Below are positions 36,349-43,795 of a stretch of DNA of 64,000 nucleotides, piece by piece. Location: contig NZ_JARBUY010000006.1 in NCBI RefSeq assembly GCF_028882255.1, positions 42,592 to 106,591 on the forward strand, read 5' to 3'. The position numbers and the translations under genes were made by a program. The notes beneath the pieces were generated by a model, which ran no database searches, was not told where the DNA came from, and worked only from the letters and a program-made list of their open reading frames with translations. Every line of letters starts with the position of its first letter. The first letter of the stretch is position 1. This stretch comes from Maribacter polysaccharolyticus. Its GTDB lineage: Bacteria > Bacteroidota > Bacteroidia > Flavobacteriales > Flavobacteriaceae.

Positions 36349-36360
36349 TTTACTTTCCTC

Positions 36361-37218
36361 TTATTTGTTCAAAGGTATTCCTTTTAATATTTCCTTGATT
36401 TTATTCGTATTGTTCATTTCATCATAAATGCCGGTATAGTCATCATTGAGCAACAATCGTTTAAACGCTTTCAGATTTTGGATATACTCGTCCAAAGATG
36501 CTACGACATTTTCTTTATTCTGCTCAAAGATGGGGGTCCACATGGCTGGCGAACTTTTTGCCAAACGCACCGTACTTTCAAATCCACTCCCCGCCATGTC
36601 AAAGATATCCCGTTCATTTCTTTCCTTATCAATTACCGTCTTCCCTAACATAAATGAACTTATATGTGACAAATGGGAAACATAGGCGATATGCTTATCG
36701 TGGGCCACGGGGTTCATATACCGTATTCTCATTCCAAGTTCCTGAAAGAGTCCCAAGGCCCTTTCCTGAAGTTTAAAGGCGGTTTTTTCAATCTCACAGA
36801 TAATATTGGTCTTCCCAAGATACAAATTTTCAATGGCCGCGGACGGACCTGAAAATTCGGTACCCGCAATCGGATGGCATGCCAAGAAATTCCTCCGTTT
36901 GGGATGCGCGTCCAAACTTTTACATAAGGCTGCTTTGGTAGAGCCTGCATCGAAGACCACACAATCATCATTTACTTGATCCAATATTTTCGGCAGTTCT
37001 ACCAACATGGCATTCACAGGAATACTTACGATTACGATATCTGCTGAAGGCAAGTCGGCATAACCGGCTTTATTATCGATTAAATCAAGGGCCATTGCCT
37101 CTTCCAGATGCGACACATTGGTATCTATGCCAAATATTTTAGCCTCGGGGTACTTCCGTTTTATATCCTTGGCCATGCTGCCCCCAATTAAACCAATACC
37201 GACTACGAATACATTCAT
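36361..37218 (-). CDS. tyrA: Prephenate dehydrogenase
   Basis: Oxidatively decarboxylates prephenate to 4-hydroxyphenylpyruvate, the tyrosine branch. The NAD-binding loop VGIGLIGGSMAKDIK, DAGSTKAAL, the catalytic HPIAGTEFSG motif and the helical C-terminal dimer domain with AYVSHLSHISSFML are present. 285 residues, without ACT or mutase domain. It is between the aminotransferase (2-bp gap) and the DAHP synthase fusion (12-bp gap). Confidence 0.95.
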   Translation of the reverse strand: MNVFVVGIGLIGGSMAKDIKRKYPEAKIFGIDTNVSHLEEAMALDLIDNKAGYADLPSADIVIVSIPVNAMLVELPKILDQVNDDCVVFDAGSTKAALCKSLDAHPKRRNFLACHPIAGTEFSGPSAAIENLYLGKTNIICEIEKTAFKLQERALGLFQELGMRIRYMNPVAHDKHIAYVSHLSHISSFMLGKTVIDKERNERDIFDMAGSGFESTVRLAKSSPAMWTPIFEQNKENVVASLDEYIQNLKAFKRLLLNDDYTGIYDEMNNTNKIKEILKGIPLNK

Positions 37219-37219
37219 T

Positions 37220-38365
37220 TCAAAACCTATCTAATGCAACTTTTATTTTTTCCTCCTTTACACAAAGTGAAAATCGAATATAACCTTCACCATTACTACC
37301 GAAAATCGTACCTGGGGCAATAAAGATATCCTTATCATAGAGCACCTTATCGATGAAATCCTCTGAAGCCAATGAATTTTCGGGCAATTTTGCCCAAACG
37401 AACATCCCCACGGCATTCTTGTCATAAGTACAGCCGAGTGCATCGGCCAATTCGAAGATCAGCTTCCTTCTACTTTGGTAAACCCCTTCCAAAGATTTAA
37501 ACCAATCCTCCCCACTTTTCAATGCCGCAATGGCTCCTTTCTGAATTCCGTAGAACATTCCCGAATCCATATTGCTCTTTACCTTTAATACCGCATTGAT
37601 ATGGGCTTCATTACCAATGACCATACCCACGCGCCAACCGGCCATATTAAAGGTCTTACTCAAGGAATTCAATTCCAACGCCACTTCCTTTGCCCCATCG
37701 ATGGCCAAAATACTGAAAGGTTCCTTATTGAGAACAAAACTATAGGGGTTATCGTTCACCAAAAGAATATCATTGTCCTTGGCGAATTGGACCAAACTTT
37801 TCAATTGTTCCCTGTTGGCCGTGGTCCCTGTAGGCATATGGGGGTAGCAGACCCACATTATCCTTACTTTTGACAAATCCTGTTGTCCCAAAGCTTCCAA
37901 ATCGGGAAACCAACCATTTTCCGCATTCAGATCGTATTGCCTGGGGATGGCCCCTACCAACTTTGTTACCGAAGTATAGGTCGGGTAACCGGGATTGGGT
38001 ATCAACACCTCATCCCCAACATTCAAAAAGGCCATACTGATATGCATAATCCCTTCTTTGGACCCCATTAGGGGTAAAATTTCGGTAAGGGGATCGGCAG
38101 CTACACCGAACTTTGTGTTATAAAAATCAGCAAATCCTTCCCTCAGTTCCGGCAATCCTTGATAACTCTGGTACTGATGCGCCCCTTGATCGGTCAATGA
38201 ATCGGTAATGGCATTTATCACCGCTTCCGAAGGTGCCAGATCGGGACTTCCTATTCCCATATTGATTATCGGCTTACCCGCAGCAATGAGTCCACGTACC
38301 TCCCTCAACTTCTTGGAGAAGTAGTACTCTTCAACCGTTTTCAATCTATCGGCGGTTACTATCAT
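37220..38365 (-). CDS. Class I/II PLP-dependent aminotransferase, probably aromatic
   Basis: 381 residues with the fold-type I layout: substrate-region NMGIGSPDLAPS, NPGYPTYTS, WVCYPHMPTGTTA, NDNPYSFV and the PLP lysine in ELNSLSKTFNMAGWRVGM (near residue 235). It is related to aspartate, LL-DAP and aromatic aminotransferases. Its position between prephenate dehydratase and dehydrogenase suggests it converts phenylpyruvate and hydroxyphenylpyruvate to Phe and Tyr; this is inferred from context. Start overlaps the pheA stop by 4 bp. Confidence 0.9.
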   Translation of the reverse strand: MIVTADRLKTVEEYYFSKKLREVRGLIAAGKPIINMGIGSPDLAPSEAVINAITDSLTDQGAHQYQSYQGLPELREGFADFYNTKFGVAADPLTEILPLMGSKEGIMHISMAFLNVGDEVLIPNPGYPTYTSVTKLVGAIPRQYDLNAENGWFPDLEALGQQDLSKVRIMWVCYPHMPTGTTANREQLKSLVQFAKDNDILLVNDNPYSFVLNKEPFSILAIDGAKEVALELNSLSKTFNMAGWRVGMVIGNEAHINAVLKVKSNMDSGMFYGIQKGAIAALKSGEDWFKSLEGVYQSRRKLIFELADALGCTYDKNAVGMFVWAKLPENSLASEDFIDKVLYDKDIFIAPGTIFGSNGEGYIRFSLCVKEEKIKVALDRF

Positions 38366-39189
38366 ATTCTTGCATTTTTATATTCCCCCAAAACCTTGAG
38401 ATCATGGGACATGATTTTCAAGAGCGATTTTGCTTTTGCAAAATTATCATATTCATCAAAGGTCACATCAACAAAAAAGGCATATTTCCAAGGAGATTCG
38501 ATTATTGGCAAGGATTGTATCTTCGTCAGGTTCAGATTGCAATCACTCATCACATTCAATACGGTTGCGAGACTGCCCCGTTTATGATCCGTAACAAAGC
38601 GCACCGAAGCCTTATTGATTTCATTTTTCGGCAACTCCTTGTTCTTCGTCTTTACGATAATGAATCGGGTCGAATTGTCTTTTATGGTCTGTATTTGAGG
38701 GGCGATGATCTCCAGGTGGTATAAATCGGCCGCCACTGCCGGGGCGATAGCCGCAATCCCCTTGAGTTGTTTATCGTGAATCTGTTTGGCGGTCTCCGCA
38801 GTATCCACATCCTCTACCATTTTTATATGCGGATAGGTCTTTAAAAATTCACGGCATTGCAAGAGGGCCATGGGATGGGAACGCACCTCGGAAATTTCTT
38901 GGATCGATTGCCCTTCCAACGCCATTAAATTATGATTGATGTTCAGATAGTACTCCCCGATAATGTGAAGGTTTTTATCATTGACAAGGGCATAATTCGG
39001 GATTATGGATCCCGCGATGGAGTTTTCAATGGCCATTACCCCTTTATCCGCCGTGGCATCCAACAAGCAGTCGACCAAGTTATGAAACGACATGCACTCT
39101 ACGAGTTCACATGTGTCATTAAAATAATCCAAGGCTACCTGATGATGGTTAGACCCTTTGATTCCCTGTATGGCTATCTTTAAACCCAT
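38362..39189 (-). CDS. pheA: Prephenate dehydratase
   Basis: Converts prephenate to phenylpyruvate. The catalytic domain (1-180) holds the TRF motif (NSTRFIIVKT), and the C-terminal ACT domain has a GSLATVL variant of the Phe-binding GALxxxL and an ESPWKYAFFVD variant of ESRP, so allosteric Phe binding is likely. About 275 residues; the ATG at 39189 (MGLKIAIQGIKG) fits the family, and the upstream opening at 39231 falls inside the leader terminator. First gene of the operon, preceded by a leader-peptide attenuator. Confidence 0.94.
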   Translation of the reverse strand: MGLKIAIQGIKGSNHHQVALDYFNDTCELVECMSFHNLVDCLLDATADKGVMAIENSIAGSIIPNYALVNDKNLHIIGEYYLNINHNLMALEGQSIQEISEVRSHPMALLQCREFLKTYPHIKMVEDVDTAETAKQIHDKQLKGIAAIAPAVAADLYHLEIIAPQIQTIKDNSTRFIIVKTKNKELPKNEINKASVRFVTDHKRGSLATVLNVMSDCNLNLTKIQSLPIIESPWKYAFFVDVTFDEYDNFAKAKSLLKIMSHDLKVLGEYKNARI

Positions 39190-39229
39190 TTTTTTTCCAT
39201 TGGTTATATGTAACCGACATTTTTTTAAC

Positions 39230-39256
39230 AAAAAAAGTCCCGTTTTTCACGGGACT
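39230..39256 (-). terminator. Attenuator terminator before pheA
   Basis: AGTCCCGT (39256-39249) pairs with ACGGGACT (39243-39236) around a GAAAA loop, followed by six T residues on the minus strand. It lies 41 bp before the pheA start, inside the leader, and its 5' arm can pair alternatively with an upstream copy of ACGGGACT. Confidence 0.88.
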
Positions 39257-39299
39257 CAATGTTATATTTTTTGTTTGCAATACACTACAACAGTCCCGT
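39236..39299 (-). promoter_or_regulatory. Antiterminator/terminator switch of the phe operon leader
   Basis: Three mutually exclusive segments on the minus strand: segment 2, ACGGGACT at 39299-39292 (inside the last leader codons); segment 3, AGTCCCGT at 39256-39249; segment 4, ACGGGACT at 39243-39236. Segments 2:3 make an 8-bp antiterminator with a 35-nt loop; 3:4 make the 8-bp terminator. A ribosome that finishes the leader covers segment 2 and permits 3:4; a ribosome stalled at the Phe codons leaves segment 2 free to capture 3. Confidence 0.82.
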
Positions 39300-39356
39300 T
39301 TCCTTCCTAAAAAAGAAGAAAAAATAAAAACCGTTATAGAAATACTGCTTTCTCAT
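39285..39356 (-). CDS. Phe leader peptide
   Basis: A 23-codon frame, ATG (39356) to TAG (39287-39285). It begins MRKQYFYNGF and contains seven Phe (positions 6, 10 and 12-16) and three Tyr (5, 7, 11), five of the Phe in an unbroken run, and ends Gly-Leu-Leu. The control codons lie 10 bp before the antiterminator segment, and codons 20-22 are themselves part of that segment. This is the design of enterobacterial pheA, pheST and trp leaders. The peptide product has no function apart from translation. No strong Shine-Dalgarno is seen, normal for this phylum. A possible -7 element (TAGACTTTG, one base too long) lies about 50 bp upstream. Confidence 0.85.
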   Translation of the reverse strand: MRKQYFYNGFYFFFFFRKETGLL

Positions 39357-39480
39357 TATCTTGAAAATCTGCGGCTAAGGTAATTATTAAATTTAAAAAA
39401 CTAATTCAAAGTCTATCTTTTTTTTATTTTTTTCTGAAAAAACTGCTATTGCGCTGTTTTTTACGATGATAAACCCGATT

Positions 39481-40578
39481 TTATTGGCAATCGCTTAACA
39501 TTATCGCCACCGATTTATCCAACACATCCTGTATTCTTGGGTTCGTACAATTGGTCAGGATGGAAAAAACCATCCCCTCATTGGGGTAGATGAACAAATT
39601 GGAATAGCCTCCAACCCCATTCCCTATATGGCCAAAATACGATCGGCCCTCCGCATCCTGGCTTACCTGCCAACCCAAACCGTAGTAAGTGGATGCGCCA
39701 TTTATTTTTTGGGCCGTTAAAAATTCGGAGACCAACGCATCGCCCAATACCCCTTCTTTTAAATAGGCCTGACCGAACTTGGCTATATCATCTGCGGTTG
39801 ACAAATAACCGCCACCAGCAATTTTATACCGATTATTTACCGGTATCGCCTTATAAAACCCCGATTTTCTTCGGGAATAGAATTCAACCAAATGGCGATC
39901 ACCCTTTCCCATTTCCACTCGATCCCTGGATATACCATTTTCCCCAAACGTATTGGAAAGTCCTAAAGGCACCAATACCTTTTCCTTTACATAGTCCTCA
40001 AAAGGCACCCCGCTGGCCTCCTGCATGGCCAATGATATCAGTACCCAATCATAACTGTTATACTGATAACCGGTTCCCGGTTTAAAAAGCAGGTCATCAT
40101 CCTTGAAGATCCTTAAGCCATCCTTGATGGTATAGGGCTCATCCAACCCATATTCCCTTCCTTTATACCCTCGGATCCCTGCGGTGTGGCCGGCCAATTG
40201 ACGAATGGTAAAATCATGTTCTTTCTTCGGAAAGTAGGGCACATAATCGTATAGGGAAGCATCCAGATCAATAGTCCCTTCCTTCACCATATGAACCAGG
40301 GCCGTTGCCGCAATGTTTTTCGAAATACTGGCTATCCTGAACACGGTGTGTCGGGGATCTACTTTTATCCCTGCTTCCAAATCCGCATATCCGTAGCCTT
40401 TTTGATACCATATTCCACCATTCTTACGTACGGTAATTGCCAAACCGGGTACCCTCTTTTCGGTAATCAGCGCATTGAGCAGATCATCGACTTCCTCCAG
40501 CCTTTTTAAGGGCCTTTCCTGCGATGGTCCACTTATGGGTATCCATAGATTTTTCAGATATGCGATAAAGGATTTCAA
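39481..40578 (-). CDS. Serine hydrolase of the beta-lactamase/PBP4 family
   Basis: 365 residues of the class C beta-lactamase-like fold. Catalytic SxxK is Ser84-Ile-Ser-Lys87 (RIASISKN), the YxN motif is YQYNSYDW, and the third motif is GHIGNGVGGYSN in place of KTG. Such proteins are esterases, D-aminopeptidases or peptidases and rarely true beta-lactamases. No signal peptide is visible, so it may be cytoplasmic, or the true N-terminus may be missed; the only start in frame after the upstream stop is TTG. It lies directly before the phe leader. Confidence 0.85.
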   Translation of the reverse strand: MKSFIAYLKNLWIPISGPSQERPLKRLEEVDDLLNALITEKRVPGLAITVRKNGGIWYQKGYGYADLEAGIKVDPRHTVFRIASISKNIAATALVHMVKEGTIDLDASLYDYVPYFPKKEHDFTIRQLAGHTAGIRGYKGREYGLDEPYTIKDGLRIFKDDDLLFKPGTGYQYNSYDWVLISLAMQEASGVPFEDYVKEKVLVPLGLSNTFGENGISRDRVEMGKGDRHLVEFYSRRKSGFYKAIPVNNRYKIAGGGYLSTADDIAKFGQAYLKEGVLGDALVSEFLTAQKINGASTYYGLGWQVSQDAEGRSYFGHIGNGVGGYSNLFIYPNEGMVFSILTNCTNPRIQDVLDKSVAIMLSDCQ

Positions 40579-40663
40579 ATCACCAAACTATTATACACCC
40601 GGCAAAGTAGCTTCTTCTTTGATCGGGCTTCAACAGAAGACCTAAAGGTACTTTTTCCTGGCT

Positions 40664-41458
40664 TCAATCCATAAAAATAAGCTTTCCGGTATACAATTCC
40701 TCAACCTCTATGGTGTCGGGTTCGTTATACCCTATAACATCCCCAGTGCCGCGAATTACACCCGAAATGGATTCTTGCGGATTTACTTGGATATCATTCG
40801 TGCCGCGATGGTTCAATATTACGGAATTTGCCATTAGGTTTTCCGCTTCAATCCTGGAATCCCCGGCTGCCACCGTAATGTTAATACTATTCGAAGTGCC
40901 TTTCAATTTAAAATAGGCAATACCGTTTGTCAAAATCACCAGACTTTCGGAATCCACTTCCAAGTCGAATTCCCCGTCCGTGGTTTCCATGTCCGGATCT
41001 GTATAACTTTCGGAATACAAGGTAAGGTCTTCGTAACTTAAAACCCCATCACTGCTTATCGACAACCCGGTATTACTCCTGATTTCGGTTATATTGGGGG
41101 ATGTTACATATACTTTGGTAACGCCGTAATCCCTAAAAAGGTTACAACCATTGTCATTGCTTAAGAGCAAACGGCCATCAACGACCTCTGCGGTAATTTC
41201 ATCCATAAGGAATTCCCCCGTTTCAATTTCAACCTTTTGGGTATCCCCTTGTTTCAAGATGAGACTTACCTTTTCAAGTACGGTTATCTTGGTGAATTCG
41301 GATACCTCGATTTCATTACGTACGATATCACCCGTTTCCTGAATGCAATCCGGGGCATTTTCACTATTGCAGGAAAAAAAGAAAAACACGCATAAGAGCA
41401 AGCCCTGCCTCCCTATATTCCAGGAGTGCTTCTTCGGTAAAACTTTTTTGCTTCGCAT
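40664..41458 (-). CDS. Head-GIN (DUF2807) lipoprotein
   Basis: 264 residues. A long basic N-terminus leads into a lipoprotein signal with Cys30 in FFFFSCNSE. The mature part has the short repeating beta strands of DUF2807 (ITVLEKVSLILKQGD, KVYVTSPNITEIRSNTG, ITVAAGDSRIEAENL). It is a surface or periplasmic protein of unknown role, a distant paralogue of the one at 34492-35166. It lies 17 bp after the PagL-like gene, so they form a likely envelope operon. A TTG two codons upstream is an alternative start. Confidence 0.82.
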   Translation of the reverse strand: MRSKKVLPKKHSWNIGRQGLLLCVFFFFSCNSENAPDCIQETGDIVRNEIEVSEFTKITVLEKVSLILKQGDTQKVEIETGEFLMDEITAEVVDGRLLLSNDNGCNLFRDYGVTKVYVTSPNITEIRSNTGLSISSDGVLSYEDLTLYSESYTDPDMETTDGEFDLEVDSESLVILTNGIAYFKLKGTSNSINITVAAGDSRIEAENLMANSVILNHRGTNDIQVNPQESISGVIRGTGDVIGYNEPDTIEVEELYTGKLIFMD

Positions 41459-41475
41459 TTTCAATGTCCTGTCTT

Positions 41476-42585
41476 TTATAATCTGACCCCCACCCCAAAC
41501 TCAACAGCCTCTGCCTTGGCTCCATGTGATTTTAGGGTTATGGCCCCAAATATCGTATTTCCAAAATATCTTTTCAACCCAATCCGATTGTACATTCGCC
41601 CTTCAAAATCAAAAGGATAATACACGTAATATCCCAATTGCGTTACCACCGACATTTTATTGATGAACAGTTCATGTCCAACAAATACCCCAACCCGCCT
41701 ATAGTCATCATCGGCAGAAACCCCATTTTCAGGGAAGGAAATAGACTGGTAACGGATCAACTCCTTTAAAAATCGGGAGAAAAAGACATCCCCTCCGATT
41801 TGGATCGCACTCTTTCTCCCGATGCGTTTATCGGCATAGGCCGAAACGATATAAAAGGGATACTGCCCCATATCAATGACATCGCTCTCATTCAATCCGG
41901 CCCTGAAAACCAAATTGTATCGCATCGGTTCCGTAACCCTTTCCTTTTCCCGCTTGGGCAAAAAAGCCATTTCCTGTCCCCCATCCAAATCGTATATCAG
42001 ACCAGCGTTCAAAGCAAAGGTATTGGTAGAGGTATTGGGGGCCTTGAAATTGGCATTTGAATAGTGAACCAATGAAATCCCCACCTTAAAGCCCAATCCT
42101 TTAAATAGATTCTCTTTATGGTAATTCAACATCAAATATGTGGAACTTAACAAATGGGAGCCATAGGCATTGTTCCTGAAATTATCGTATTTGTCGTAGG
42201 GGTCGGTATTGTAGGCTACGCCCTGTCCTATCCGAAACTGCATCAGCCGCCTAAAGAAGTAAAAGTTATAATGGGCATAAATACCATAATTATCCCCCAG
42301 GGTGCCATTATTCATGTTTTGATAGATGAACGATGCCCCGATATCGGGATAATTGAATTCTTCCTGCCAAGTTTCATCCCCATACGTTTTTCGGTTATAG
42401 CTCAATATAATTCCGGCCGGATGGTTCGAAATAAGATGCGATATATCGGTATTATGGAGCAATACCGAACCATAAAACTGGTTAAAGTCCATCGTATATT
42501 TTTTGACTTTTCCACTGTCTTGGGAAAAACCGATCGAACATACAAATAGAATAACGGGGAGCAACCTATGGTTTATCAAGGGCAA
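41476..42585 (-). CDS. PagL-like acyloxyacyl hydrolase/lipid A 3-O-deacylase
   Basis: 369 residues with a signal peptide (cut near GFSQ, residue 21) and a beta barrel that ends in VEFGVGVRL. The motif LVHYSNANFKAPN has the His174-x-Ser176-Asn pattern of PagL, in which His and Ser are catalytic. PagL removes a 3-O-linked acyl chain from lipid A at the outer membrane. At 369 residues it is about twice the size of classical PagL, with extra strands in front. The start codon is apparently TTG. Confidence 0.8.
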   Translation of the reverse strand: MPLINHRLLPVILFVCSIGFSQDSGKVKKYTMDFNQFYGSVLLHNTDISHLISNHPAGIILSYNRKTYGDETWQEEFNYPDIGASFIYQNMNNGTLGDNYGIYAHYNFYFFRRLMQFRIGQGVAYNTDPYDKYDNFRNNAYGSHLLSSTYLMLNYHKENLFKGLGFKVGISLVHYSNANFKAPNTSTNTFALNAGLIYDLDGGQEMAFLPKREKERVTEPMRYNLVFRAGLNESDVIDMGQYPFYIVSAYADKRIGRKSAIQIGGDVFFSRFLKELIRYQSISFPENGVSADDDYRRVGVFVGHELFINKMSVVTQLGYYVYYPFDFEGRMYNRIGLKRYFGNTIFGAITLKSHGAKAEAVEFGVGVRL

Positions 42586-42674
42586 AAGAAATTAAAATGC
42601 TTATGCAGGGCACGAAGTTAATACATTTGTTTACACATTGGCGGTAAGACGGCCTTTGAATTAAAAACAATAAT

Positions 42675-43628
42675 TTAAAACACCTCTCTTGCAATGGCGT
42701 GTATATTATCCGATTTACCCATAGAATAATAATGTAAAACCGGCACCCCGGCCGCTTTCAACTCTTTTGATTGCTGAATGGCCCATTCCACACCAACTTG
42801 ACGAACGGCCTTGTTATCCGAACACGCATCAACGGCATCGATCAAATCCTGGGGAAGATCTATACGAAAAACCTGGGGCAATAACTGCAGGTGTCTTTTG
42901 ACCGCCATCGGCTTAATCCCGGGAATGATCGGAACGGTAATTCCCATTTCCCTTGCTGCTGCCACGAATTGAAAATACTTTTGATTATCAAAGAACATTT
43001 GGGTCACCACATAATCCGCACCGGCATCGACTTTCTGCTTCAACCGCTTAAGATCTGACTGTAGGGATGGGGCCTCCAAATGCTTTTCAGGATACCCGGC
43101 CACCCCAATACAAAAATCGGCATGATCGTCGTTTTCGATCATTTCGTGCAGATATTTCCCCTGATTCAGGTTATGGATCTGTTCTACCAAATTCACGGCA
43201 TAGGCATGCCCGCCTTTTGTAGGTTCGAAATATTTCTGTTCACTTCGGGCGTCGCCCCGTAAGGCCATCACATTTTCAATTCCCAGGTAATGGCAATCGA
43301 TCAACACATATTCGGTTTCCTCTTTGGTAAACCCACCGCACAGGATATGTGGAACGGTATCGACTTGATACTTATGTTTTATAGAAGCACAGATACCAAC
43401 GGTACCCGGGCGCATACGGGTCAACTTCTTATCCAACAGCCCGTCACGATCAATATAAATATATTCTTCCCGTGAAGTGGTCACATCAATAAAAGGTGGT
43501 TTGAACTCGATCAAAGGATCGATATTGTTATACAACTCCTGTATGCTTCTTCCTTTTACCGGTGGAATCAATTCAAAAGAGAACAAAGTCTCACCTTTGG
43601 CATTCTTAATATGTTCTGTTACTTTCAT
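42675..43628 (-). CDS. metF: 5,10-methylenetetrahydrofolate reductase
   Basis: FAD enzyme that makes 5-methyl-THF for methionine synthase. TIM-barrel motifs FSFELIPPVKG, DVTTS, LRGDAR, GVAGYPEKH and TQMFFDNQKYF are all present; 317 residues fits the bacterial type. It lies downstream of the two metH genes on the same strand, but a 167-bp gap containing a GC-rich palindromic element separates it. Confidence 0.96.
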   Translation of the reverse strand: MKVTEHIKNAKGETLFSFELIPPVKGRSIQELYNNIDPLIEFKPPFIDVTTSREEYIYIDRDGLLDKKLTRMRPGTVGICASIKHKYQVDTVPHILCGGFTKEETEYVLIDCHYLGIENVMALRGDARSEQKYFEPTKGGHAYAVNLVEQIHNLNQGKYLHEMIENDDHADFCIGVAGYPEKHLEAPSLQSDLKRLKQKVDAGADYVVTQMFFDNQKYFQFVAAAREMGITVPIIPGIKPMAVKRHLQLLPQVFRIDLPQDLIDAVDACSDNKAVRQVGVEWAIQQSKELKAAGVPVLHYYSMGKSDNIHAIAREVF

Positions 43629-43664
43629 TTATACTGCACTTATGGTATATTGTTCATTCCTGTA

Positions 43665-43712
43665 ATGGCGTTGCCCTATCGGGCCCGGGCTATCCGCTAT
43701 ATTTTTTTCGCA
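43665..43712. repeat. GC-rich palindromic intergenic element before metF
   Basis: GCCC-tatc-GGGC (43673-43684) is followed by CCGGGCTATCCGCTATA and a T-run. The segment is much richer in G+C than the surrounding spacer. It resembles a short dispersed element that I recall from many flavobacterial intergenic regions, but I see only one copy here. Confidence 0.4.
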
Positions 43713-43795
43713 AAAACCACTATTTGCCCAAAGGGTTTTTAAAATCCATATGGGCGAAAAAAGATGCCGCTTTTATCCCTAACGCAAAATTTTTC

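Noticed and set aside
39481-40578. True beta-lactamase (resistance gene)
   Set aside because: The third motif is HxG rather than KTG and no signal peptide is visible; esterase or peptidase is likelier.
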